Shown here: piece after piece, positions 1-8,972 of the stretch
Layout of the letters: the number at the start of each line of letters is the position of its first letter
Position numbering within the stretch: position 1 is the first letter of the stretch
DNA from: Paenibacillus macquariensis
GTDB taxonomy: Bacteria; Bacillota; Bacilli; Paenibacillales; Paenibacillaceae
Reading direction: 5' to 3'
Length of the DNA stretch: 64,000 nucleotides
Assembly: GCF_900156375.1 (NCBI RefSeq)
Contig: NZ_FTNK01000004.1
Span: forward strand, 310,001 to 374,000
The notes under the pieces: model-generated
Database searches by the model: none
What the model saw: only the letters and a program-made list of their open reading frames with translations
What the model was told of the DNA's origin: nothing
Translations under genes and position numbers: made by a program

Positions 1-2
1 CA

Positions 3-296
3 GCAGGTAAACCAGTTATCGGTACGGATATTCGGGGCCTTCGCGATTTGATTGATCATGAAATAACGGGTATTTTAGTTCCAGTTGACGATGCAGTCGC
101 AACCGCAAAGGCATTTCTTCAACTGAGGGACGATCCGGCTTTAGGCGCTGCAATGGGAGAAGTGAACAAGGAAAGGATCCTTCGCTACGGGTTACCTGCA
201 GTGCTCCGTGATATGGACTCGATTTATATTGAAGCACTGAACGATCCAGCGCGGAATGTGATTTCGTCCGTTATGAGTGCAGGCATCGGGGGATAG
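3..296 (+). CDS. Glycosyltransferase family 4, C-terminal end (partial)
   Basis: The open frame enters from the left edge, so only about the last 97 residues are present. The segment GKPVIGTDIRGLRDLI followed by HEITGILVPVDD is the typical C-terminal half of GT-B, family 4 glycosyltransferases: the nucleotide-sugar binding region in which a retained Gly-Leu-Arg-Asp turn and a 'G-x-L-V-P' strand contact the donor. The product probably adds a sugar to a lipid-linked glycan at the cytoplasmic membrane face. It lies just upstream of other polysaccharide genes in the same direction. Donor and acceptor cannot be read from this fragment. Confidence 0.8.
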   Translation, partial: AGKPVIGTDIRGLRDLIDHEITGILVPVDDAVATAKAFLQLRDDPALGAAMGEVNKERILRYGLPAVLRDMDSIYIEALNDPARNVISSVMSAGIGG

Positions 297-359
297 GTAA
301 TTCGCACATATAAGTACGGGTAGTGTGTGACCATTCAGTTAATAAGGGTGAAAGAAGTG

Positions 360-2273
360 ATGAGGAGAATGCGGCTCGTACGTTTGATCTTTTTGGATGC
401 GGGGATTGTTGCGGCTTCAGTGTGGCTAGTGTTTTTGCTTCGGTTTGATTTTCAAATTCCCCAGCTCTATATGCGGATGCTTCCGGTGGCGATATTCATT
501 CACATTGCGGTGCATATGTCAGGCTCTTTCGGTTTCAAAGCGTATAACAGTATGTGGCGATATACCGGTATGGGAGAGATATTATTGCTTCTTAAAGTGA
601 GCGTCCTAACATTCGTTGGAGTTATCATTGTCAATGTATCAGCGCATTTACTTGTCCCCTCTTATCGACTACCGATTTCAATTTATTCTGCATCGGGATA
701 TGTGTTTCTGGGCATTACCGGTATACGAATTGTCAGCCGCCTCATGAATGATGGGTTTGTGTCATCGGGAGCGAAGGATTCATTCGAAGGAAATCTTCTA
801 ATCGTAGGGGCGGGGAAGGCAGGGATCCTTGTTACCAAAGACATCAAGCATTCCAAATTTAAGTTCATGAACCCGATCGCTTTCATTGATGATGATCCGA
901 CCAAACAAAAGCTGGAAATGATGGGATTACCAATTGTTGGTAACAGAAGTTATATTCCTGAAGCCGTCAAGGAGTTAGATATTTCTTTTATTATAATTGC
1001 ACTTCCGACCGCTCCACAAAGCGCCATGCTGGAGATTATCGAGATCTGTAAATCTACCAAAGCACAGATCAAGATAATGCCTAGCATGACGGATATTTTA
1101 GATGGGAAAATGGCAGTTAATATGATCCGTGAAGTGTCCGTAAATGATTTGCTTGGTAGAGCACCAGTAGAGATCAATACGGAGGAGCTACGCGAGAATT
1201 TGGGGAGTGAGTGTATTCTCATCACGGGTGCAGGAGGCTCAATTGGTTCGGAGCTGTGCCGGCAGTTGGCTGTATATCGTCCGAAGGAAATGCTGCTATT
1301 AGGCCATGGAGAGAATAGTATTTACCTCATTGAACAAGAGCTACGCGAATTATACCCCCAACAGGTGATTCATCCAATCATTGCTGACATTCAGGATGTG
1401 TCGCGAATCGAAAGTGTCTTTCAAAATTTCCGACCTACGATCGTTTATCACGCAGCTGCGCACAAGCATGTTCCACTCATGGAAATGAATCCGGTGGAAG
1501 CGGTCAAAAACAATGTCATCGGAACGAGGAACGTAGCGGAGGCGAGTGACAAATATGGAGTCAAGCGGTTCATCCTCATCTCATCGGACAAAGCGGTTAA
1601 TCCGACAAGTGTCATGGGGGCTACGAAGCGAGCAGCGGAAATGATCATTAATGATCAGAATGCATTCAGCAAGACTGCTTTCGCTGCTGTTCGTTTCGGC
1701 AATGTGTTAGGCAGTCGAGGGAGTGTCATCCCATTATTCAAAAGACAAATCGAGAATGGCGGCCCAGTAACAGTTACCGATATGGAAATGGTGCGTTATT
1801 TCATGACGATCCCCGAAGCGGTGCAGTTGGTTATTCAGTCGAGTGTGCTGGCACAGGGGGGCGAAGTGTTCGTGTTGGACATGGGTAAGCCGGTTCGTAT
1901 ATACGATCTGGCACGGGATTTAATTCGCTTATCGGGCTTGGAGCCCGAAAAGGATATTCCCATCGTGATCACCGGCATTCGTCCCGGAGAAAAACTATAC
2001 GAGGAACTCCTGACTGAAGAGGAAGGGGGGGTTGTCACAAAAAACTATCGCATCATGGTCAGCCGTCCGCAAGACGTTTCAAGGTCCGAACTAAATATGG
2101 TTCTTGGTGTTCTGGAGAACTTGTGCAAGCCATATGAATTTGTACCTGGCAGTCAACAGATCAAAAAACTATTAAAGCAGCTTATACCAAGCTATACGGG
2201 CTTTCAAGAAGAACCGCAGGTGGGCACTCAGGAGCTTGAACGAATCAAAACTGAAGTTCAAGCTGGAATATGA
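360..2273 (+). CDS. Membrane UDP-N-acetylglucosamine 4,6-dehydratase-like protein (PglF/CapD/FlaA1 family)
   Basis: About 637 residues. Four hydrophobic segments fill the first 140 residues, followed by a Rossmann/CoA-binding-like domain (LLIVGAGKAG) and a C-terminal short-chain dehydrogenase domain with the NAD motif ITGAGGSIGSE near residue 290. The active-site region SSDKAVNPTSVMGATKR has Met where ordinary epimerases have Tyr, which is the hallmark of the PglF/CapD/WbpM dehydratases that make UDP-4-keto-6-deoxy-GlcNAc. The frame stays open upstream to a GTG at 327. ATG at 360 is preferred because an AAGGG lies about 11 bases before it, but this start is uncertain. An aminotransferase and a phosphoglycosyl transferase downstream can use the keto sugar, pointing to a bacillosamine-type amino sugar. 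Confidence 0.9.
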   Translation: MRRMRLVRLIFLDAGIVAASVWLVFLLRFDFQIPQLYMRMLPVAIFIHIAVHMSGSFGFKAYNSMWRYTGMGEILLLLKVSVLTFVGVIIVNVSAHLLVPSYRLPISIYSASGYVFLGITGIRIVSRLMNDGFVSSGAKDSFEGNLLIVGAGKAGILVTKDIKHSKFKFMNPIAFIDDDPTKQKLEMMGLPIVGNRSYIPEAVKELDISFIIIALPTAPQSAMLEIIEICKSTKAQIKIMPSMTDILDGKMAVNMIREVSVNDLLGRAPVEINTEELRENLGSECILITGAGGSIGSELCRQLAVYRPKEMLLLGHGENSIYLIEQELRELYPQQVIHPIIADIQDVSRIESVFQNFRPTIVYHAAAHKHVPLMEMNPVEAVKNNVIGTRNVAEASDKYGVKRFILISSDKAVNPTSVMGATKRAAEMIINDQNAFSKTAFAAVRFGNVLGSRGSVIPLFKRQIENGGPVTVTDMEMVRYFMTIPEAVQLVIQSSVLAQGGEVFVLDMGKPVRIYDLARDLIRLSGLEPEKDIPIVITGIRPGEKLYEELLTEEEGGVVTKNYRIMVSRPQDVSRSELNMVLGVLENLCKPYEFVPGSQQIKKLLKQLIPSYTGFQEEPQVGTQELERIKTEVQAGI

Positions 2274-2354
2274 TCGATGAAGTCGCCAATGGGTACATGG
2301 ATAAAAAGATTGCAGGGTAAGCGCGGCAGGGAGATTAGAGGTGGAGGTGCAGTC

Positions 2355-3395
2355 ATGAGACGGATTGGAAGATTCGGATTCATTGGTTTTCTTATTCTGA
2401 TTGTAGTTGGTGGTATCTGGATCTGGGGAGTGTTAAATCCGGAGCATCGATTCCAGAAGGCTGTCCTTAATCCCCTGACGGTACCCAGTTCGAATATTTC
2501 TACGGTGTCTGAGGGGAAGGAGCAGTCGGTGGATACGCCAAATAGTCTTCCTAATACGGAAGGGAATGTACTTCTACCGTCTTCGCAAGTGACCACAGCA
2601 ACACAAGCTACTTCAGATAAGGAAACCTTATCCTTTAATGTGGTGTTAATCGGAACCGATACCTGGGGTGGGGAAAACTCGCGCGCAGACACGATCATGG
2701 TAGCACATGTGATGCCGGATCAGCGGAAGGTGAATATCGTCTCTGTGCCACGTGATACTCGGGTTTATGTGCAAAATGTCGGTTATACCAAGATCAATCA
2801 TGCTCATATTGTTGGCGAGTTAAAGGGTGGTAATCAGCAGGGAACGTTAACGCTCGTTCAGGCCGTCAGCGACTTTATGAACATCCCTATACATCACTAC
2901 ATCAAGACGAATTTCTCCGGGGTACGTGATTTCATCGATTCGATCGGTGGGGTCGATATGGTAATCGATCAGGATGTGACCATAACCCCGGAGATTACAA
3001 TCAAGAAAGGCGAGCAACATCTGGATGGAGAGCATGCACTCTACCTAGCAAGGGAAAGGTATTCCACCAAAGATGGTGATTTTAGTCGTCAACGGGAGCA
3101 ATTCAACATCGTTCGAGCCGTAGCTAAACAGCTATTGAAACCCGAGCATATTCCTGACCTAGCTGGGTTATTACTGAAACAGCAGAATGACATAATCGAT
3201 ACAAGCTTTAGCGACAGTGACTTGATCAGCCTCGCTTGGTTGTTTAAAGGTATGGAATCCGATGATTTCACATACGAGCAAATTCCAGGTAAAAATAGTT
3301 TCGGTCCAGATCCGTTAGTCGGGAAGAAGGTGTACTACTGGAGTGTCGATTTTGCAGAGGTAAAATTACTTAAGGAACGTCTTTTTACGGAATAA
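2355..3395 (+). CDS. LytR-CpsA-Psr (LCP) family cell-wall glycopolymer transferase
   Basis: 346 residues from ATG 2355. The frame is open from an ATG at 2277, but only 2355 has a good ribosome site (GGAGGT, six bases upstream) and it places the membrane anchor FIGFLILIVVGGIWIW right at the N-terminus. The LCP domain follows, with NVVLIGTDTWGG, the SRADTIMVAHV segment, the VPRDTRV motif and the later LARERYSTKDGDFSRQREQ segment, which supply the Arg and Asp residues that bind polyprenyl pyrophosphate. LCP enzymes act outside the membrane and transfer undecaprenyl-linked glycopolymers to peptidoglycan. Its place between the dehydratase and sugar transferase suggests it attaches the glycan made by this cluster. 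Confidence 0.92.
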   Translation: MRRIGRFGFIGFLILIVVGGIWIWGVLNPEHRFQKAVLNPLTVPSSNISTVSEGKEQSVDTPNSLPNTEGNVLLPSSQVTTATQATSDKETLSFNVVLIGTDTWGGENSRADTIMVAHVMPDQRKVNIVSVPRDTRVYVQNVGYTKINHAHIVGELKGGNQQGTLTLVQAVSDFMNIPIHHYIKTNFSGVRDFIDSIGGVDMVIDQDVTITPEITIKKGEQHLDGEHALYLARERYSTKDGDFSRQREQFNIVRAVAKQLLKPEHIPDLAGLLLKQQNDIIDTSFSDSDLISLAWLFKGMESDDFTYEQIPGKNSFGPDPLVGKKVYYWSVDFAEVKLLKERLFTE

Positions 3396-3419
3396 GAGAA
3401 GGGCGGGAGATGTACTTAC

Positions 3420-4046
3420 ATGTATCGCTATATGAAACGAGGCTGCGATATTGTGGGAGCGATCTTAATGTTATGTCTGTTAAGTCCAGTCATGGCTGTG
3501 GTGGCGTTGTTGATTCGGATGAGGCTGGGAAGCCCAATTTTTTTCAAGCAGCAGCGACCAGGACGGGGAGAGAGACCATTCAACATCTACAAGTTCCGAA
3601 CGATGGCTGAACTGTATGATACGAAGGGCCAGCTGTTATCGGATGATCGGCGTTATGTCAAGTTCGGCGGAAAGATCCGGAAGTTGAGTCTTGATGAATT
3701 ACCACAATTGTTGAATGTCGTGAAAGGGGAAATGAGCCTGATTGGCCCACGACCTTTGCTCATGCGTTACAGCCCATATTACACAGAACGAGAGAGGACG
3801 AGATTCACTGAAAGGCCGGGTATTACGGGCTTAGCGCAGGTGTCTGGACGCAATCTTTTACCGTGGAATGAGCGGCTTTCTTATGACATCACCTATGTTG
3901 AGAAGCTAAGTTTTCGACTAGATACTTGGATATTGTGCAAGACAGTACTGAAGGTGATTCGACAAGATGACATTGTAGCAAATCCTGGTAAGCATAGTCT
4001 CCCCTTGGATGAGTACAGGATGAATAAAAAGGAGGGATCGGCATGA
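3420..4046 (+). CDS. Undecaprenyl-phosphate sugar phosphotransferase (PglC-type, small monotopic)
   Basis: 208 residues. An N-terminal hydrophobic re-entrant helix (MLCLLSPVMAVVALLIRM) is followed by the bacterial sugar transferase core: FKQQRPG, FNIYKFRTM, the catalytic Asp-Glu dyad in LSLDELPQLLNVVKGEMS, then LIGPRPLL and RPGITGLAQVSGRN. The short length matches PglC-like initiating enzymes rather than the longer WbaP type. It would transfer a sugar 1-phosphate from a UDP-sugar to undecaprenyl phosphate on the inner membrane face, starting the repeat unit. A GGGAG lies ten bases before ATG 3420. It overlaps the next gene by four bases (ATGA), so the two are probably translationally coupled. 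Confidence 0.92.
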   Translation: MYRYMKRGCDIVGAILMLCLLSPVMAVVALLIRMRLGSPIFFKQQRPGRGERPFNIYKFRTMAELYDTKGQLLSDDRRYVKFGGKIRKLSLDELPQLLNVVKGEMSLIGPRPLLMRYSPYYTERERTRFTERPGITGLAQVSGRNLLPWNERLSYDITYVEKLSFRLDTWILCKTVLKVIRQDDIVANPGKHSLPLDEYRMNKKEGSA

Positions 4047-4858
4047 ATGTGCAGTTTAGTCCGCTGCATGAAGACGATATTCACCAAGCATGCCAGCTCT
4101 TGCGGAGCTATTTGCCGGAGCAGGTTTACAATCAAACGATATTCGCCTGTACTGGTTACGCCGCTTATCTACAAGCGGCTTGTAGGTGTGGGAGCCATTC
4201 AACGACACTGCTGATAGGAGCCTATTCAGGAGATATTCTCATTGGATTCGCTGAATGGCGAAGAATGGAACAGATGTTGGTTCTGAACAACTTGAACGTA
4301 GATGCCGCCTATCGGAAAGATGGTATCGGCGGGCTGCTCATGGCATACGGCGAAAAACTAGCCCGGATGGAAGGCATTAATAAGTTGGCTTTGGATGTGT
4401 TCTCATGGAATGAACAGGTCCATGCTTGGTATCTACGACTTGGATTTGCGGAGGAAGGACGTACGTATTGGTACGAGGGGGGCTTGATTCAATCGCTAGA
4501 TGATACGGAAGATGTTACTGCTACTGTTGCTCATGCAGATGAAAAAGACGAGCTGGACTACATCATTGATGATTACCCTATGGCAGAGGCACATCATTTT
4601 AAGTATGGTTTTTCTTCTTTTAGGATTAGAACGAAACAAAAGACTTCAGTCGTGGGTCGGCTAGGTGAACAGTATTTTCGCATCCAAATGCAAAGCGGGG
4701 AGTGGGATGGATGCTATCATTTGACCAACGTGCTTATCGATCTTGACCGAGAAAGAAAATTACTTTTACTTTCACCGGATGCATTCTTGCGTGAGAGTGA
4801 CCGACGGTTGATCTTAAGTAATGAAAGTATTCGTATGATCAAAATATTGGAGAATTAG
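4043..4858 (+). CDS. GNAT N-acetyltransferase with a C-terminal extension
   Basis: 271 residues. The first 150 or so form a GNAT fold: LNNLNVDAAYRKDGIGGLLM carries the acetyl-CoA binding R-x-x-G-x-G/A signature, and LALDVFSWNEQVHAWYLRLGF is the usual C-terminal GNAT motif. The remaining 110 residues, with YIIDDYPMAEAHHFKYGF, are not something I recognise. The gene overlaps the sugar transferase by four bases. In this setting an acetylation of the 4-amino sugar made by the downstream aminotransferase is possible, as GNAT enzymes such as PseH do in pseudaminic acid synthesis. That assignment is inference; the substrate is unknown. Confidence 0.75.
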   Translation: MNVQFSPLHEDDIHQACQLLRSYLPEQVYNQTIFACTGYAAYLQAACRCGSHSTTLLIGAYSGDILIGFAEWRRMEQMLVLNNLNVDAAYRKDGIGGLLMAYGEKLARMEGINKLALDVFSWNEQVHAWYLRLGFAEEGRTYWYEGGLIQSLDDTEDVTATVAHADEKDELDYIIDDYPMAEAHHFKYGFSSFRIRTKQKTSVVGRLGEQYFRIQMQSGEWDGCYHLTNVLIDLDRERKLLLLSPDAFLRESDRRLILSNESIRMIKILEN

Positions 4859-4868
4859 GAGGTGTTGT

Positions 4869-5978
4869 ATGAGTAGCTTCACCGTGCTTCATAGCTCGAG
4901 TTCTGAAGAATGGGATGCTTATTTGAATCAGATGCCCGATAAGGATATCTATTTCTCCGCTGCTTATTTTTCGCTGTTCGAAGATGAAGATCATCAAAGG
5001 GCAGAGCTATTTGTATATAAGCGGGGGGATCAGCTCATTATGTACCCTTACTTGGTACGATCCATCAGTCATCTTCCCGCCGTAATCAAACTGGGGTTGG
5101 AAGGCGAATGGTACGATATCAGCACGCCTTATGGATATGGCGGACCGATATCGAATGTGTCACTGGGAGCTGAACGGACTGAGTTGTACCAACAATTCGG
5201 TGAAGTGTTCACCGAATACTGCAAAGAGAAGCGGATCATGACTGAGTTTGTAAGGTTCCATCCATTGATAGGCAATTCCTCCGAATATCAAAGTGGGCTA
5301 ACGACGGAGTTGATTCGGAATACAGCCTATATGGATTTGACAGTTGGTTCAGAGTCGGAGCTAGTCCAGCATTATTGTAGCAATCATCAAAGAAATATTC
5401 GCAAAATAAAGTCGTCGCCATTTACAATTCGAAAGTCGGATCTGAGGGATCGGGTCGAGCCCTTTATCGACTTGTATTATGGAACGTTAGAAGATTTAAA
5501 GGCGGATTCCTTCTATTATTTCCCTCGAAAATTTATTGGAGAGACATTTCGTTTACTGGAGGGGAGCTTAGAACTGTTCGAGGTCATGGATGGGGAGAAA
5601 ATAGTGGCGGCCTGTATTGTTATCCATGAACGACCATGGATGCATTATCACTTGTGTGGTTGGGATCGGGCATATCTACAGTGGTCACCGACCAAAATAC
5701 TCATCCACGCAGCAGCCGTGTGGGGGATGGAGAATGGATTCGAACGTTTACATCTTGGTGGGGGATATAAAGGGAATGACAACTTATTTAAGTTTAAACA
5801 GGGGTTTGGGACTCATCTAGAACCGCTCGATTATTACTTGGGTAAGCGAATATTCTTTCCTGAGCTGTACGAACGCATTCTGTCGCTCAGCGACACTCGA
5901 CTAGAAGGGAATTACTTTCCACTATATAGGCAACCAGCTATTTTGGAACAAAACACCATGGATCACGCTGTTAAGTAA
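4869..5978 (+). CDS. FemAB/BioF2-like GNAT-fold acyl or aminoacyl transferase
   Basis: 369 residues. The layout fits the FemAB-like 'acetyltransferase 6' family: two GNAT-like halves, with NHQRNIRKI at mid-protein, the LYYGTLEDLKADSFYYFPRKF segment, KIVAACIVIHERPWMHYHL and the C-terminal KILIHAAAVWGMENG and LHLGGGYKGNDN motifs. Relatives attach amino acids to lipid II or acyl/aminoacyl groups to extracellular polysaccharides, and many lie in exopolysaccharide clusters. An AGGAGGTG overlaps the stop codon of the preceding gene and sits four bases before the ATG, so it is co-transcribed. The group it transfers here is not deducible. Confidence 0.75.
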   Translation: MSSFTVLHSSSSEEWDAYLNQMPDKDIYFSAAYFSLFEDEDHQRAELFVYKRGDQLIMYPYLVRSISHLPAVIKLGLEGEWYDISTPYGYGGPISNVSLGAERTELYQQFGEVFTEYCKEKRIMTEFVRFHPLIGNSSEYQSGLTTELIRNTAYMDLTVGSESELVQHYCSNHQRNIRKIKSSPFTIRKSDLRDRVEPFIDLYYGTLEDLKADSFYYFPRKFIGETFRLLEGSLELFEVMDGEKIVAACIVIHERPWMHYHLCGWDRAYLQWSPTKILIHAAAVWGMENGFERLHLGGGYKGNDNLFKFKQGFGTHLEPLDYYLGKRIFFPELYERILSLSDTRLEGNYFPLYRQPAILEQNTMDHAVK

Positions 5979-6037
5979 ATCGATGTAATATGTATTCCAA
6001 CTGGACCAAACTGTCCAGATGGAGAGGGGAGTAACGC

Positions 6038-7204
6038 ATGAGTATTCGTCAACCGAGCATACAACCACGGATCCTGTTATCCCCGCCGCATATTAGCGGA
6101 CGTGAGCATGCCTATGTGACTGATGCATTCGAATCTGGATGGATCGCTCCAATTGGACCGCAAGTCGACGCTTTCGAGAGGGAGATGGCCACCTACACAG
6201 GTTCGAAAGGCGCCCTTGCGTTAAGCTCTGGAACGGCAGCGATTCATCTCGCACTGCGACTGGCTGGCGTCTCACAAGGAGATTACGTGATTTGTTCGAC
6301 GCTCACTTTCGTAGCAAGCGCTAACCCTATTCTATATATGGGTGCTACGCCTGTATTCGTAGACTCGGAGCCAGAGACATGGAACATGTGCCCACTATCA
6401 TTTCAGCGGGCTTGCCGAGATTTGGCTGAGAAAGGACTTCTGCCCAAAGCAGCCATCGTCGTCAATTTGTACGGACAGAGCGCAGATATGGAGCCGATTG
6501 CTGACATCGCCAATCGGTATGGTATCACCTTGATCGAAGATGCTGCCGAATCGCTTGGCGCTTTCTACCATGGAAAGGCAAGCGGCACTTGGGGCAGATT
6601 CGGCATCTATTCGTTCAACGGCAATAAGATCATTACGACCTCGGGTGGGGGCATGCTTGTATCGGACGATATCGATGCCTTAGAACAGGCTCGTTTCTGG
6701 TCTACGCAAGCCCGTGACAATGCCCCACATTACCAGCACTCCGAGATGGGGTACAACTATCGGCTCAGTAACCTATTGGCCGCTGTGGGTCGCGGTCAAT
6801 TAGAACTTCTTGAGGAGCGAGTTGAACGGCGCAGACAAATTAGTCAGACGTACTCGGACCGCTTGGAATCTATATCGGGTCTCCATTTCATGCCGGAAGC
6901 GCCGAATTGCCGAAGCACTCGCTGGTTGAGCGCTCTAACGATCGATGAAGAGATCGTCGGTGTCTCAGCCAATCAACTCTTAGCTTGCTTGGAACATAAC
7001 AATATTGAAGCTAGACCCGTATGGAAACCACTACATCTACAGCCTTTGTTCGCAAACTCCTCCTATTATCCATACTTAGGGGAATATAGCGTGTCTGATA
7101 AATTGTTCACAACCGGTATATGCCTACCTTCTGGAAGTTCTTTATCTAAGGAGGATCAGGTACGTGTGATTGAGACGATTGAGACATGTATTCAAAAGAG
7201 TTAG
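6038..7204 (+). CDS. DegT/DnrJ/EryC1/StrS-family PLP sugar aminotransferase (PglE-like)
   Basis: 388 residues. The PLP-binding residues of the family are visible: the SSGTAAIHLALRLAGV helix, IEDAAESLGA with the Asp that contacts the pyridine nitrogen, and FNGNKIITTSGGGML with the Schiff-base Lys at about 197. The closest functional type is the UDP-4-keto-6-deoxy-GlcNAc C4 aminotransferase PglE. With the dehydratase at 360 and the PglC-like enzyme at 3420 it gives the first, second and loading steps of a bacillosamine-type pathway. The ribosome site GAGAGGGGAG precedes the ATG. A convergent gene ends 21 bases downstream. Confidence 0.9.
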   Translation: MSIRQPSIQPRILLSPPHISGREHAYVTDAFESGWIAPIGPQVDAFEREMATYTGSKGALALSSGTAAIHLALRLAGVSQGDYVICSTLTFVASANPILYMGATPVFVDSEPETWNMCPLSFQRACRDLAEKGLLPKAAIVVNLYGQSADMEPIADIANRYGITLIEDAAESLGAFYHGKASGTWGRFGIYSFNGNKIITTSGGGMLVSDDIDALEQARFWSTQARDNAPHYQHSEMGYNYRLSNLLAAVGRGQLELLEERVERRRQISQTYSDRLESISGLHFMPEAPNCRSTRWLSALTIDEEIVGVSANQLLACLEHNNIEARPVWKPLHLQPLFANSSYYPYLGEYSVSDKLFTTGICLPSGSSLSKEDQVRVIETIETCIQKS

Positions 7205-7224
7205 TAAGAGATTGTGGTTCTTGA

Positions 7225-8871
7225 TTATTTGGCCTTCCAGCCGGTCGCACCCGTGCCGCTCTCCTTCACATACAAGGTAGTTTGCGCTGCACCATCTGTT
7301 CTCATAGCCAGACTACCGACCTGAGCGGTTACGACTCCCTCGGGAGAACCTTCCACCATGAATACTGCAGGAAGTAGTGTACCTCCAGTGAGACGAAGTG
7401 CCCGTTTGAAGTTGCCGTAGGTGGAGAACCATTCCGCAATGGAATAAGGATTGTACAAAGTGCCAAGCGACGTGCCCTGCATGGCAATTAACGTTTCGAA
7501 TTCCAAAATACGTTTCACCTTTATAGCTCGGGTATCGAACACTGCCACATTGTTAAGGTGCAAGGATGGTTTTGCCACACCATAAGAAGAGACCAAAATA
7601 ACCTGATTGGTACCACTATTTCGGACGATCATATTGTCGACAGTAGCCATTGTATCAGATTCCGTTGTGAATAATTGCAAAGTACTACCTATTAAGTCCT
7701 GTGCATCGATTGTTCCAACATAAAGATCTCCTCCGTCGATTCGAACGCCGCTTGCCAGTGTAGAACCGGATCCGTATATTCCTAGCGAGCCTATATGCAA
7801 TCTTGGTTTGCCACCGGAGGCATTGAACGCAGCGTAGATCGCAGGACCTCCTATGCCATCGAATCGTGCACTCGCGATATCGATAAATTGTGAATAGATC
7901 GTCTGTAGACCGTATGTGGCTTTATGATCTGTGGAGCGGATAGTCAAATGGCTAATTTTTATCGTCAGCCCATATGACAACAATGCAGGTTGCAGCGTCC
8001 CACCCACACGCATGTCGAGTGAACCGATGTCGAGTATCCAGAGTCTCGCATTTGCATCCGTTAGACCGGCTGATAGATCATTACCGAAGCCAATGGTAGT
8101 CAAAGAGTCGAAACGCTGATAAAAACTGCGGGTCCCCATGAAATCGTCTGGTTCCAGATCGAGCGAGTTGGCACCGTTAAAGCCAGGAGCGCCACCACGG
8201 CTGTTATTTAGTACCGCTCTGTTGACATGAAGCTGATCTACAAAATGGATGACGAAGTTTTTTCGTCCAGCCGTTTCACAGCGCGCATAACCTATCTGTA
8301 CATTGATGGATGGGTTTTCTTCCGTACCTCCAACAAAAATATTATCACCATAACAATCATGGGAGTACACCGATTCGATCCTTACATTTTGTGCAGAAGA
8401 AATAAACAAGCCATGAAGCTGATCGTTGACTGTTGATTTCACAGTGGCAGCACTTCCATCTATTTCGAGGCTACCAGATATCGTGATGTTAGAGACGTTG
8501 AAGATGACGAGAACCCGAGTGTCTGATGGGGGGTTCGAGGCAAGCACCAACTTGGATCCTGGTTCGAAGTGCAGATTGGTTCCAGTTAGCGTACGAACAC
8601 ACCACCAGTCTAAGATTAAAGGATTACGCATACGCCCAGAAGAGACTTTGTATACGCCGGAAGGGAAGATTACAACTTTGCGGCTGGAGGCTCCGGCATT
8701 GATCGCATTTTGAATTGCTACGGTGTCATCCTGGATTCCGTTACCTTTGGCTCCGAACGATCGGACGTTCACATAACCGTTTGTCTCAGGATCCAATTTA
8801 ATAGAAGTGACTGCGCCGTCAGCAATAATGGACGTTGTCACCGAACCGTCTGGAATAGGGGAAGTTGCCAT
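7225..8871 (-). CDS. Right-handed beta-helix protein (pectate-lyase-3 / tailspike-like)
   Basis: 548 residues. The segment YVNVRSFGAKGNGIQDDTVA with the following AIQNAINAG is the start of the pectate-lyase-3 fold used by phage tailspikes and polysaccharide-modifying enzymes. It is preceded by a short repeated SVTTSIIADGAVTS stretch like those joining phage fibre modules, and the C-terminus (SLAMRTDGAAQTTLYVK, then ESGTGATGWKAK) is also fibre-like. There is no signal peptide. ATG at 8871 is chosen over ATG 8877 because AAGGAG (8881-8886) is nine bases away from the former and three from the latter. It is encoded antisense within the glycan cluster, so it may act on or bind this glycan. Lyase, hydrolase or scaffold activity cannot be told apart. 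Confidence 0.8.
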   Translation of the reverse strand: MATSPIPDGSVTTSIIADGAVTSIKLDPETNGYVNVRSFGAKGNGIQDDTVAIQNAINAGASSRKVVIFPSGVYKVSSGRMRNPLILDWWCVRTLTGTNLHFEPGSKLVLASNPPSDTRVLVIFNVSNITISGSLEIDGSAATVKSTVNDQLHGLFISSAQNVRIESVYSHDCYGDNIFVGGTEENPSINVQIGYARCETAGRKNFVIHFVDQLHVNRAVLNNSRGGAPGFNGANSLDLEPDDFMGTRSFYQRFDSLTTIGFGNDLSAGLTDANARLWILDIGSLDMRVGGTLQPALLSYGLTIKISHLTIRSTDHKATYGLQTIYSQFIDIASARFDGIGGPAIYAAFNASGGKPRLHIGSLGIYGSGSTLASGVRIDGGDLYVGTIDAQDLIGSTLQLFTTESDTMATVDNMIVRNSGTNQVILVSSYGVAKPSLHLNNVAVFDTRAIKVKRILEFETLIAMQGTSLGTLYNPYSIAEWFSTYGNFKRALRLTGGTLLPAVFMVEGSPEGVVTAQVGSLAMRTDGAAQTTLYVKESGTGATGWKAK

Positions 8872-8972
8872 ATGCATTCACTCCTTCATTCTATGATTTA
8901 GTAGTTTATGTAAATCTAGTAGAAGATGTGTGGTATAAACACCAGTCTAATCGGCCGAAAGGAGGTTTTTAT

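Noticed and set aside
8865-8972. N-terminal 36-residue extension of the epimerase frame
   Set aside because: It overlaps the divergent gene's start, has no ribosome site and precedes the Rossmann strand; TTG 8973 has an ideal AAAGGAGG.
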